DNA of 64,000 nt from Coniferiporia sulphurascens (Eukaryota > Basidiomycota > Agaricomycetes > Hymenochaetales > Hymenochaetaceae): assembly GCA_002794785.1 (NCBI GenBank), contig NBBA01000001.1, forward strand, positions 2,542,001-2,606,000. The letters run 5' to 3'. Within the stretch, counting starts at the first letter, position 1. The number at the start of each line of letters is the position of its first letter. Positions 31,883-43,070 of the stretch are shown one piece after another. Position numbers and translations under genes: made by a program. A model generated the notes under the pieces. That model saw only the letters and a program-made list of their open reading frames with translations. It made no database searches and was not told the origin of the DNA.

Positions 31883-33396
31883 CTACTCGTCATCCGAGTC
31901 GTCCCGGTCTCCAGCGTCAACCTGCGTCGCAGACAACTCCGTCTCCCGCGCGGAGGATGCTTGCAGTTTTTCGTCACTGCTAGTTTCTTCATCCTCGGTT
32001 TCCTCGTCAGTACTCGCCTCCTGACGGGCCTTTCCCCCCCTTTTCCTTTTCCTGGAGTCATCTTCAGATGCACCCGCAAGCAAAGGAGGCTGGCCGGGTA
32101 TGCGCTAGATAATCAAATTAGACAAGAGACGAGGAAGAAGTGGGGAGTGAGTACTTTGAAAGCATATTTGCAGACCAAGTATTTTGTGTTAAGTCCGACT
32201 TCTTGCCAAGCCTATCAGGGAAGGATCACTACACGCTCCACGAACCATTTCCGTAAAGAGTAGATACCTTTGTGACCGTATACAGGCCGTCGTAGCGATA
32301 ACTGGTTTCAGCTAGTTCAGTAAAACACCTATCACTTTTATCAGATATGTTCCTACCCTTCCGCAGGGGCATAAGGAGACCGCAGCTTGAACCCTCGGAT
32401 CACTCGCACTGGATTGCCGTTTTCCGCAGAGGTCTTTAACGCCTTGTTGAAGTGGTTCTCGAAAGTCTGGTCCGAGCTTTGAGGGGCCGTTCTAAGCTAA
32501 GGTCCCAGTCAGTCAGCAAGGACAAGCTGAAGGACCAAGAATTCTCACTCACGTTCTTTGGCTTATCCTTTGTGCCCTTGAGGTCCCGTCCACCGGAGCC
32601 AGTGTACGTACTAATCTTTGGTCAATAACCCAAAATTAACGGCCTTTATGGGAAAACCCACAAAGCGTAACCAAGGTCCACATCGTCATCATATCCGCCG
32701 GAAAGTGCAACGGAGTAAGCGCCTTTGGGTCCACATGCGATACCTCCTACCCAGGGCCTAGTGCAACATTAAACAACGACAAGTACATCAAAGGGACGAG
32801 CGTACGCGTGGATCGCATCCGCACTGCAAGCTTGTCTAACAAGAAAATAACATCAGGTGAAGCCTAGGATCGACATTTGATTCCATCATACCGTGTCTCC
32901 CACCAAGAGCCAACCTCAATGCCTGGAATGCTTCCGAATTTCTTACTGCACGGAAATTATTAGTGATCGCGCCGTACCGCTTGAGGTTTACTTACGGATC
33001 CTGTGTCCTTTTGTTCGCGTCGCGCGGCTCACTCCCCATGGTATCTTGTGCTTGTGTCGATACGCGATACAGGCGCGCTGAGCGGTCCTGTTCGATGTCG
33101 CCGTAATCCAATTTCTTGCCAGCGTTGCGAGCGCTCCGTCTCAAAGTGCCAGGGGCCTCTACGTCCGCGACCCGAGCGGCCTTCCGTGATCTACCCTCTG
33201 AGTCCTGGTTCTCATCCTTGGATGGCGGCTCTTGCTTCCTTTTCTTGGATATGTGCTTCTTAGGCACAGGCGGCGGGTTTGGTTTTGTCGGAAGATAGGT
33301 CGCTGCGCCATTCTCCAACCCGAGTTCCACGAGAAGGAGCCTATTAGCTGCTATCTTTCTTTCGCGTTCGATTTCGTATGTTGTGAGTTCTACCAT
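31883..33396 (-). CDS. SRA (YDG) domain protein, UHRF1/Uhr1-like
   Basis: SRA domains bind methylated or hemimethylated CpG and flip the modified base. The start MVELTTYEIERERKIAANRL precedes a Lys/Pro-rich linker (PPPVPKKHISKKRKQEPPSK) with nuclear-localisation character. The SRA fold is spread over small exons: KFGSIPGIEVGSWWETR, then CSADAIHA, WVGGIACGPKGAYSVALSGG followed by YDDDVDLGYA, GRDLKGTKDKPKN and a QTFENHFNKALKTSAENGNP exon. The YRYDGLYTV exon carries the YDG motif. The C-terminus is a Ser/Asp/Glu-rich tail (DAGDRDDSDDE, stop 31883-31885). No RING, PHD or Tudor domain is present, unlike animal UHRF1. The total is about 390 residues. In Cryptococcus an SRA-only protein works with the maintenance methyltransferase Dnmt5. 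A similar role here is inference. Confidence 0.85.
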
Positions 33397-33698
33397 GGCT
33401 TCGGCAAGTGGTATGGTCGGAAGCAAAAGCCCACAGAGGTAGAGAACCGCGACTCGGGCAAACGCGCTCTCTCGTGACCGTGTCATACTTGTGCAAAGCG
33501 CCCTTGTTATTAATATTGGGTATCGCGTCCGGCTAGCATTAATGATTTTGGGTATAAATGAAAACCGGACAATTCGTAATCCAATCGTATGTACAAAGTT
33601 GAAAACACATCTACGCATATTCCTGTCCGCGATCCAGCAAAAAGGGAGAGAGAAAAAAGGCCCAACTTCGACCGACAGTCTCGTGAGGACCAGCACAC
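33397..33698. other. Intergenic: SRA promoter and SEC9 3' region
   Basis: About 300 bases between two minus-strand genes. No additional feature was recognised. Confidence 0.5.
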
Positions 33699-35073
33699 TC
33701 AGCGGCCGATTCTGTTCAACTTGAAAGCAAATCAGTACACAAGTGAATGCATAGTCGAAATACACAAACCCTGGCAGTGTTGGTGTCAACTCTCATCCCG
33801 AGCTTATCGGTCTTGTCGCTTAGTCTCCCAAGACGATTGTTCTGCGTCTGCAGCTCAGATCCCATGGCAAGACCCAGAGCCTTCATGCGCTTCGTAGCGT
33901 CAGTGAGTTCATCAAGATTATCGTCTATTTCATCCTCCAACTCGTCGTCCGATTCAGTCGCCTCGAACTGATAGACTTTCCTTTGCTCCTTGCGCAGGTT
34001 CTGTTCGACAGACGTCTTCTGGCGGCGGTAGGAACCAATGCCTTCCTCATCATTTTCGCCACTGTCACCGCGTCCGTAAGTAGCTGCTCTGCCGACGCGG
34101 TTCTGTGACTCGCGAATGTCTTGCATCGCAACCTCGCGCTCGGTCATCTCCTCTCTTAGGCGCAATTCCCGCTGGAGTTCCTGTTTGTCCCGCTTCGCCT
34201 GTTTATTGAAAGTAATGGCAGGCCTAAAGATCGAGCGATTGAGTTTCTTTAGTTCATCCGTGTTGTCTTCTGCGCGGATTGCGAGTCCCTTAGATACATC
34301 GAGATGGCGCTCGGTGTTGGCGATTTTCTCTAATCGACAAAAGTAGCGTTGTCAAACTAAACGATGTATTAAGCACACGCACGTCGGAACATACCTGATT
34401 GTTCTCCAAGGCGAAGAAGAGTTGCCCTTCCCGTTTCCTCCGCTTCACGAGCGATCCGGAGCGCATTACGAGTTGATGCCACGGATTCCTGTTTGAGGGA
34501 CTTCGTCTGTGCCTTGATAGCCTCGACCTCTTCCTCCTCATTGTCTCCAAAATCCTGTGATTGTTGACCCGTGGCATCGTCCATAAAAGTGGGACCTCTC
34601 TGGCCTTCCTTGATTTCAGCAGAACCCGCAAACAACGCATTCCTATCCGCGGCGAGATCCCGCTCGCCACGCGCATACGGATCTGATACACCTCCCGTCA
34701 CGCCATAGTTTCCGCGGTTGCGAGACTGAGAGCCATACGGTTGATTGGGTGGAGGACTGTCGTAATTCGCGCCTGCGCCATAGCCTTCCGAATTCTGTCT
34801 TGAATTTGAGTACTCGGGGCGGTCTGCCCTTCCATACCCGCCAGCTGCGGGAGCCCCGTTTCCGGCATAGCGGTCATAGCTTTGCTTGTAGTCTGAAGTA
34901 GACAAGTTCCTATAGGCACCTGGGTTTGAGAGATCACCGTCTCTGCTAGCAACGTACGTGCTTGACGGCGATCGATACCCAAGAGGTGTGCCCGCTGGTG
35001 ACGGTCTGCCGCTGGATACCGGCTCAACGGGGGGGATCACAGGCTGACTTTTATCGCGCTTGAACCAGGACAT
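33699..35073 (-). CDS. SEC9: SNAP-25-type t-SNARE Sec9
   Basis: Plasma-membrane SNARE that supplies two helices to the exocytic fusion complex. The start MSWFKRDKSQPVIPP is followed by a disordered Ser/Tyr/Gly-rich N-terminal half (YAGNGAPAAGGYGRADRPEY). The first SNARE helix follows (EEVEAIKAQTKSLKQESVAS, then NALRIAREAEETGRATLLRL) and runs across an intron into EKIANTERHLDVSKGLAIRA and DNTDELKKLNRSIFRPAITF. The second helix (DELTDATKRMKALGLAMGSE, then NNRLGRLSDKTDKLGMRVDT) ends NTARLNRIGR after a final intron. The stop is at 33699-33701. It has no membrane anchor, as in the family. The total is about 400 residues. Confidence 0.93.
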
Positions 35074-35226
35074 GATGGGGATGGATGGTGAGGGAGACTT
35101 GACCCGAGGCGTTCTTATAAGAGATGGACGGGCGGACAACGCCGGCGAGGCGCTGCCATCCCACACAGTGCAATATTATTACGTACACAAGCACTATGTA
35201 TATGCATAACCGAATGACAACGAACA

Positions 35227-37681
35227 TCAGGACTTCGAAGTCCTTTTTCCTTTCTTCAGATCCTGGCTTTTCTTGCCAATGACGGTAACACCCTTTCCAT
35301 TCTTTACTATACTCTTGAGTGCCGCCTCCTTCTGTTTCTTCACTCCTTTCACCCCCTTCGTCCGCGCAAACTTGTCCACGCTCTCTTCCAATGTCTCCCT
35401 TTGTTTCTTCCTCTTCTTCCGTTCCTTCGTCCGCAGCGCTTGTTTCTCTGCCGGCATAAGCTCGCTTTTCGCACGGAGCGTGGAGGGATTGGGGGCGAAG
35501 ATTTCTTCGGGGGCAAGGATCGTAGACGCAGCCTTTGCGGTCGGAAGCGCAGATTCGAGGGAAACAGCGGATACGTTTGACACCGTTGAAATGGTCGCCT
35601 TGGGCTATAATTCCGCACTTAACTAGTGTAATTGCCAATAAAAATTCTTGGACTACATACCTGCTTTGGGGTAAAGTGTGCATTGCAGAGGGCATCCAAT
35701 TTGCTGCAAATGCCCTCCCAGAGCTTCTCCACTTCTTCGTGCTCTTTCTGCAGCTTTCCGTCCCTGTCATCAGTGGTTCCGCCAGTCTGCGATGATAAAT
35801 ACTCGTTCTCGTAAATCTGTGCCAGCGATTCCTTGGACTTTGTGTCTTGAAGCTCAAATACTCTCGACGGAAGAAATGGCTTATCGTCAACTGCCCTTTT
35901 TCGGACCACGTCGTCGAAGCGTCCTTCCAAAATTCGAGCCTTGATGCGAGTCTCAAGGTCCTTCACGACCTCATCGGTAACGACGGGTACTGCTTTCATA
36001 AGACGCTCAAACTCTAGGTCCTCCTCAAGCAGCGCATTTTGTGGCCGAGCCCTGGAGGTCACCTCCCCCTTCAGCACCCAGTCTTTATCTGCCACGTTTT
36101 CTGATTCCAACTGGGCTATTTGCTCGCGAAGGGCAGCCATGCGAGCTTCATGAGTCGATAAAGCTGTGTAAGGAAACATTTGAGTGTCGCGTAGTATATA
36201 TATATAAAACAAACAGTCTCGCAAACCTGACTGCGGGATGTCATCGTCTTCAGCAAAGAGATCATCCTTGAGCCTCTCAACCGCCTCCCGTCCCCCGCCC
36301 ATTCGATCGTCCTCGTCAGATGACGCATACTCCTCTTCGTCGTCACCTTCGCTCAGCTCGTCCTGGGCGCCCATATCGTCAAGAGAAAATCCATCCTCCA
36401 TCTCTTCATCGTCCTCATCCTCTAGAGTGTTCCCCGCCCACATGTCATCGCCTGACAAAGAACGGCCCTTTCCCTTGCTTTTGATTGTTTTAACCTTCAC
36501 TTGGTCGTTGAAGCGTACTTTAGAATTCCTCGGCTTTGAAGGTGAAGCCATTGGTCTGCGCTTTATTTTCAATGTTTGTTTGGGAGGAGGCTCGAAGAAA
36601 TCTTTGTAGTACGCCTCTGTAAAACCAGCGTTAGGAACCACGCGTGTTATATGAAATACTGTGTAATGGCACACCTTCCCCGTCTTCATCCGCATCCTCA
36701 CCCATAACCTCAGATTCGTCCATAGGTGTAAATAAATCGACAGCCTCTCCGTCTTCAGAATCGTTTTCGTCATCATCGTCTTTACTCAAAGAACCACGGG
36801 AAACGCTTTTGGATTCCGCCTCCTCGATTTCGGCATTGAATTCGGCAAGGCTAAAGAAACCATCGTCCAGTTCAGCGTGCCTCTTTCTGCGAGATCTGGG
36901 GTTCCGTGAACGGTCCAATGAAGGACCAGCATCAAGGTCCATGACTTCGTCCTCGTCTTCAGAAGATGGATCGCGAAGTTCAGTGACCTTTTCCTCGAGA
37001 TCCTCTTCCTCCGCCGAGTCTTCCTCGTCCTCCTCATCATCGCCACTCTCTTCTTCCCCATCCTCCTCGCTGTCGTCCATTTCCCAATCCTGGCCGTCTG
37101 CGTCTATACCCCCTAGTTCCGCCATGCCCTTGTAATTGTCCATCTCGTCTGAGCCATCCTCGTCTTCATCGTCATCTTCGTCCTCATCGACGTCCCGCAT
37201 CCCCCGAGCGTCTACATTTCCGGCATCGAAAGCGTCCTCCAATGTCGCACAGACATTCTTCGCCTTTAGTTCGAGTTGCGCCCATATTTGATCCTCTTCC
37301 ATACCGGCAACGAAGAGAGCAGATAGAGGCGTGGGTGCGAGTATCGCATGGCTCACTGTGGGTTTTTGTGAATTGCCATTCTGTGCTGCAGCGCGAGCTT
37401 GCGCACGGGTCTGCGGTGCTTGAGTAGGGTCGATGGATTTGAGGAGCTCAGCTAAGTGGGGCTGAGCGCGGGATTCAGCCTTAAGAACTGTAAAATGGCT
37501 TAACACGAACAATTGGTAACAAGGACTAAAGAAACTTACTTAGGTCGAATATATATTTTGCGGCAGTCAATGCAGCTTCTTGAATGTCCTTGTCACCAGA
37601 CGCAAAAGCTTCAGGCCTTTCGTCTACCAAGGTTGCGAGACGGCCTAGCTCGGGCAGCAGCTGGACTGTGTCTGCGGCCAT
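35227..37681 (-). CDS. MPP10: U3 snoRNP protein MPP10
   Basis: Component of the small-subunit processome needed for 18S rRNA maturation. The start MAADTVQLLPELGRLATLVD leads to an N-terminal domain with EDQIWAQLELKAKNVCATLE. A very acidic middle (DEDEDDDEDEDGSDEMD, then EEDGEEESGDDEEDEEDSAE) contains DDGFFSLAEFNAEIEEAESK, an MPP10 hallmark. Next come YKDFFEPPPKQTLKIKRRP, then SKVRFNDQVKVKTIKSKGKG and, in the C-terminal half, KLDALCNAHFTPKQ and PEEIFAPNPSTLRAKSELMP. The C-terminal tail is Lys-rich (KSQDLKKGKRTSKS), with the stop at 35227-35229. About five introns are inferred, and the length of about 720 residues is typical. Confidence 0.94.
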
Positions 37682-38073
37682 TATAGCAGCGATGGATGAC
37701 TGGCTGTAGGTATAATTGTGAACGGCCGCCCCTTTGTGGCTTCAAAAGTTGCAAGAGTTGAATACGTCGAGGCGAAGACATTATGTAATCCAAAATTTCT
37801 GCCCTGTTTGTACTCTGTTTGGTTCAACTTGAACTTGATGGGGGCAGGCCAATTCAATCTGCCATGGCCCTGCACAACTGCGAAAAGGGGTGATAAACAC
37901 ACGGCCAATATTAATGCTCTGACTCTAGACCCACGCATTTCTGGACCCGTATTGTCAAAGACCCGATTTAAGGAGGCCCTCGCAACCTTGTCGTGCTGGA
38001 CCTCGCCTTTTATGGACAGCCACTTGGTCGATTCTTTTGTCTTCCGCTTGCCAAATCCGAGTCCATTCCACAC
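37681..38073 (-). CDS. Doubtful small ORF upstream of MPP10
   Basis: A 130-codon open frame whose stop overlaps the MPP10 ATG (TAATGG). An internal start gives MRGSRVRALILAVCLSPLFA, which resembles a signal peptide and would be cleaved before HGRLNWPAP. A mature N-terminal His-Gly is the hallmark of lytic polysaccharide monooxygenases, but only about 60 residues follow and no further copper-binding motif is visible. It may be chance or the MPP10 5' UTR. A plus-strand frame overlaps it with equal openness. Listed for completeness only. Confidence 0.2.
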   Translation of the reverse strand: MWNGLGFGKRKTKESTKWLSIKGEVQHDKVARASLNRVFDNTGPEMRGSRVRALILAVCLSPLFAVVQGHGRLNWPAPIKFKLNQTEYKQGRNFGLHNVFASTYSTLATFEATKGRPFTIIPTASHPSLL

Positions 38074-38276
38074 GAAAACAACAGATTATAATTAGATATA
38101 CAACGCACGCAGTATAAAAGCATGGGGCTCGAGCACACTCACCCAACAGCCTCGTTATTTTCCTTATTTCCTTCTGCTGTTATTTTCCGAGTCAATATTC
38201 CCCTTTTCTTCTAGTATTAGCCTGGTGCTCCTCCTTTTTCGAGGCTAATTATACTTCACGCCGACTTGATTCTGTT

Positions 38277-39217
38277 ATGATTTCCGGCTTGTCGAAAGGA
38301 GTCACTCTCTACCTCGCCCCTCTCCTCTCGCTGACAGCACTGGTACTCTCGTTCTTCGCATTCCTCGCCCCTATTTTCCTTCTCCAGGACCGGGTATCAC
38401 TCCTGTCCGTCACACCCTCTACGGTGCTCACAAACAACACCCTTAATACCGCCGTAGATGGTCCAACCATTCGCATCGGTGCACTCGGCAAGTCCTTATA
38501 CTTTGCTCCTATGCGCTTGGAATAGCATGTTTACTCGGCTGCCTATTAGGATCATGCTCCCGTTCTCAAAATGACAGTCCCCTGAATTGCACCTCCGCTT
38601 CATTATCGCCCACATACGGTCAGTAGCGTCTATCTACTTTATAGTAATTCTCCTGACTGTCTTTCGACTTCAGATCTCTCCGACTTGCCTTCCAACGTGC
38701 CGGCCCTCTTGACGGCGCCCACCGCGACGACCCCAGCCTTCATTGCCGTGTCGATCGGCTTCTCCTGCCTCTTTTTTATAATTTTCACCCTCATCTCGTT
38801 CCGGAGTAAGCTCGGTCCGAAGCTGGGACCCGCACTCGACAAGCCTTTCATCAATCGCACCGTCGCGTGGATGGGACTATTGGGGTTTATGATCGGTATG
38901 CCTTACGGACTTTTCAACAAGGCGCTGGTACCGATTTTTACGTTCCCTGAAAAAGGAATAACAGCATTCCTCGTTCTTCGCATGTGGTTTGGAAAGGCCG
39001 TCGATGATTTTAACTCGGGGATTACTACCCTGGGAGGAGAAGCACCCCAGGTTGTTGCGTCCATCGGAAACGGCTTTACGAGTTCGTACCTTTTTCTCAT
39101 CATCACAGATAGCGAGTGGATTTAATTCTATTGACAGTGGTATGGGTCGCGTATGCCTTCCATGCTGTCCCGCTGGTATGTTCCCTTGCAAAGTTGCACG
39201 TGACCGCTGGCAAGTAA
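38277..39217 (+). CDS. SUR7/PalI family plasma-membrane protein
   Basis: Four-helix membrane protein family, with members at eisosomes (Sur7) or in pH sensing (PalI). The start MISGLSKGVTLYLAPLLSLT has the first hydrophobic helix (ALVLSFFAFLAPIFLL). The extracellular loop spans exons with VSLLSVTPSTVLTNNTLNTA and cysteines near SCSRSQNDSPLNCTS. DLSDLPSNVPALLTAPTATT is a family-typical segment. The remaining helices are PAFIAVSIGFSCLFFIIFTL, RTVAWMGLLGFMIG and, after an intron, VWVAYAFHAVPLVCSLAKLH, ending VTAGK (stop 39215-39217). About 230-250 residues. Which branch it belongs to cannot be decided by eye. Confidence 0.82.
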
Positions 39218-39845
39218 ATGTATCTACGGCGGACTCCCGGACCGATGTGCTGGCCGGACCAGTAGCATGATCCAGACGGACACGATCGCGCATTTCTAGG
39301 ACTTTTGCACAACATACATTGTATCTATATAGCCTTGTAATTGCATATACGTTTGCCTTTCGCGACTCGCGTAGTCGCGGTTACAACAGACGCGTCGCGT
39401 CGCGTGACTGACTGTGATGAACCTGGACGCGACAACGTCGGAAGTAGTGCGCTCTTTCTGAGTCCTACCACATGGACAGGCAACAACTCTGCCCTCAGTT
39501 CATCCATATCATGTTCGGAAATGATGCCCCTTGTGTGTTCTTTCCCCTTCCACGGCTGAAGAAGGTACTTCGAAGACCAATATTAACGGCATAGCGAGAC
39601 TCGTAGGCGTACAAATTCAGCCAACTACCACACCGAGACGCCGCTCCTGAATTAGCTAACGCTGCTGGCAGTCCGCCGACCGAATAGAACTCGCTCTTGC
39701 ATTACGAGGCATATACTATAGGCGCTGCCTTGAGATGGCGCCCCTGAGCCAAATTACTCTGCCAGCGCAGGCACCTGAACAACAGTATAACTTGCGCCAG
39801 CTGCCTGTGTCCCCAGCAGCTGTTCTGCCCATCGGTTTCTTCAAG
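39218..39845. other. Intergenic: SUR7/PalI 3' region and PL8 promoter
   Basis: An upstream in-frame ATG at 39735 would add 37 residues to the PL8 protein but would bury the signal peptide. No other gene was recognised. Confidence 0.5.
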
Positions 39846-42800
39846 ATGCTGGCCCTCTCTGCTCTTGCCCTTTCTCTCACGTACGCCAGTGCGGTTTTAG
39901 CTCGGCTCTCGACGTCAACAGTCACGGGCTTGGCACATTCCACACCCCCAAGGCATGTCCTCTCTAACCTCGAATCAACCGTCTCCAGTCTAGTCAGTAC
40001 ATCGGTCTCCTTAAGCACACATTCTTTTACTCCAAGCTCCGCTCCTTCTTCTGTCAATGCTACGCCGACGCCATCTCTGAGTCTCCCGGGAACACAGTCG
40101 AGCACATTCGTCGAAAGCGACTCTACCTCTCTTGCGCTCTCCTTGACACCCTCTGTAACTACCGTTCCAGAAAATAGCACCGCGACAACCCTGTCGGCGC
40201 CAACTATTGATCCCTCGACTCTGGCGGATATTACTACCATCCATGAACGAAGACTTCCGTTCATTGTTGCTTCTGCAACAAAAGCGACCAGTATCTCTGC
40301 CTGGTTAGTTTAGACTGGGGTCTTCCTGCTTTTCGTTAACCGAGTCTCGTCTCTTTGCAGGCTATCTACGCTCCAGCCGAATGGGAGCTGGCCTTCTTCA
40401 GAAATCGACTACACGAGTGGCTGTAGGTGCGTAACATTCCAAGGGAACGCCAGGCTATCGCGATCGCCCTGACATGTCTTCAGTGCACAGCGGGCGAACT
40501 GGCCGGCAGAAACACACTGGCAACGAATTGGTTAGTCTTTTCCGATCATGCTAGCATCTTTTTTTTTTTTTGGCTGAGCTCTATATGCCGCAAACAGTGA
40601 CAATGTCCTCCGCTTTCCATGGGGGTCTTAAGAATACAGCACAATGGGTTAATAGCTCCGAGCTGCGTACCGCCATCACCTCAGCCATGGATTTCTGGTT
40701 CAGCAACGACTTTACTAACATTGCCTGTCTTGACTCGGGTGGACTTGCCTCATGCCCGTGCGGAACTCCGGGATTTTGGAATCCTAACTGGTTTTCCAAT
40801 GTTCGTATTACTGTTCTGCAATATAAAGTTACGTACTCAGCATTTTAAAAACCACTTAGATCATCGGCATCCCCCAGCTAGTCGGCGAGTCGTGCCTTCT
40901 TCTGAACTCAACTCTTACGCCCAGCCAACTCAGTAACTGCACTAATATCTCCGGACGAGCGTACGCAACCTTCGGTCGCACCATCAATGACTTAGGCACC
41001 CTTACAGGCTCAAATACGCTTGATGTAGCAAGCGTTGGCATAGATCTTGGGCTGCTCACTGTCAATGCATCTCTAATTGCCGACGCTTATGGAAGGGTGC
41101 ACAATGAGGTCGTGGTGCAGCAAGCTTTACGAGCGGACGGAATAAGGCCTGACGGAAGCTTCGGTCAACATGGTGGAATCATTTACAACGGTAATTACGG
41201 CAAAGACTAGTGAGCTATGTCTCCTCGTGTCATCTACCGTTGTATTAACCAGACTCGGTAAGCACGAATGATGTTCTCGCCCTCGAGATCGAAGCGGCTG
41301 GAACCCAATTCGAAGCGGGCACAGCTTCCCAAGAAGCCTTTGCTACCCTTATTGATGGCGATCAATGGATGATCTACCGCAACATCGAGACCGACGTACT
41401 TCACTGGGATTTTGTGCGTTTGGCTTCAACTTTGAGAAATCGGACACTCGCTCAACTTTGTACAGAGTGTTCTTGGGCGGTTTATCAGCTTCCCAGTCGC
41501 AGACGATCAGTAAGCACGCCAGCGTTTCTTGTTATCGTCCGAATGCTGATCGGAAATTCGCCAGGGCAACTGAAAGCATTAAAATAAATACTACTGAATT
41601 CCAGGTCCTGGGTGAACTCTGGGGATCGAGCCCTTTGACAGATGCCTTCAATAACTTGTCACTGAACTCAACCGACGCAAATGTAGGCTCGCTCAATGGT
41701 GTCCGAGTTTTCTATGATAACGATTACATGGTACGTCATGTCGGCTTTCTATCTAGTCACAAGGTATATTAAGCTTCTTTTAGGTGCAACGTGGACCGGG
41801 CTACGTTTCTACCCTTCGTATGTATTCTGATCGTACCAGGAACACAGAATGCACGAATTCGCAGAATCCGTTCGGCTTTCACCTCTCTGACGGAACTCTA
41901 TATACCTATTTGAATGGATCGGAGTACGAGGACATCGCGGCCGCCTGGGACTTCAACCTCATCCCGGGCACGACCGTAGACTATAACGCGACTCCATTGA
42001 CGTGCGCGCAGACGGGTTTTGCCGGACTTGAAGCATTCGTGGGTGGCGCAAGCACGGGAAGCGTTGGCGTTGGCGCGATGCGTTACACGAATCCTTTGAC
42101 AGAAGCGCTCCACTGGCAGAAGGCATGGTTCTTCCTCGAAAGCGGCGCGCAACATGTTATGGTAGCTAATGTCAGCTCGTCGACGGACGCGCCGGTTTTC
42201 TCGGTGCTCGACCAAAGAAAACATGTCTCTGACATCTTCGTAGATGGTCTCGCCGTCTCTAGTGGTAATTTCTCGAACTCGTCTACGCTGTGGCATGGGA
42301 GTGTTGGCTACACATTCCCACCGGGCGCATCGCTTACGGTCGATGTTGGCCTGCGTACGGGCAATTGGTCCGCACTCGGCATTTCGACGCAGCCGCCACC
42401 AACAATCGACCTCTTTGCAGCGTGGATAGTACACACAAATCTCAGTGCACCCGTTTCTTATACGGCATTCCCGGCCATAGACTACCCTGATTTCCTCACA
42501 CAAGCAGCTGGGACCCAGTTACTGGATATTCAGAACGACGCGGAAGTTTCTGCCGTGCTCGACGCTGTAGCAGGAACAGCAATGGTCGTATTCTGGTCCG
42601 CCGATGGAGGAAGTATCACCATACCAGGTCTTTCCAACGGGGACGCGTCGATAAGTCTAACCGCAGACAAGGGCCTGCTGGTAATCCTTGAAATAGAGAC
42701 TCTGACGCTAACCGTCTCGGACCCGACGCAGATCGCGACAGAAACCGAGATTACTTTGCAACTGGGATCCGGTAACCCTCCTGCAAGCTGGGGTCAGGGT

Positions 42801-42878
42801 ACAATCAAGACAGCGTCGATAACCCTTCCTACTAGTGGATCGGCAGGAAATAGTGTTAGTCTAGCACTTACTAGCTAA
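39846..42878 (+). CDS. Secreted polysaccharide lyase family 8 enzyme
   Basis: PL8 lyases cleave uronic-acid polysaccharides by beta-elimination (hyaluronate, chondroitin, xanthan or related glucuronans). The start at 39846 gives the signal peptide MLALSALALSLTYASAVLA. A Ser/Thr-rich linker of about 110 residues precedes ITTIHERRLPFIVASATKAT. The alpha/alpha-toroid part includes WHGGLKNTAQWVNSS-like sequence (FHGGLKNTAQWVNSSELRTA here), CLDSGGLASCPCGTPGFWNP and FGRTINDLGTLTGSNTLDVA. The catalytic region is RPDGSFGQHGGIIYNGNYGK, with the expected His and Tyr, followed by TLRMYSDRTRNTECTNSQNP, with Arg and Asn. The beta-sandwich half is one long exon (41784-42878) with SDGTLYTYLNGSEYEDIAAA and WDFNLIPGTTVDYNATPLTC. 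About ten introns occupy the 5' half. The substrate in fungi is not established. Confidence 0.92.
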
Positions 42879-43070
42879 TGAATTAATCGCGTTCCCCTTC
42901 GCCAATGTCCTCATCGCAGATAGTCTTGTGCTTATGTATCTGCGGGTTTATTATTCACCCTATTGTGTGCGCTGGCACTGTAGGTTCGCTATTGAATTTT
43001 GTTCGACAATATCCGGACACAAAAAAAAATCGAGACATGTACGGAAAAACAACAAAGTGGTGTAACAGAA

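Noticed and set aside
36644..37135. Plus-strand Ser-rich frame of 163 codons
   Set aside because: Mirror of the acidic region of MPP10 on the other strand. No independent evidence of coding.
40558..40572. Poly-T run as a retroposon tail
   Set aside because: It lies inside a short intron of the PL8 gene with normal splice sites. No target-site duplication was seen.
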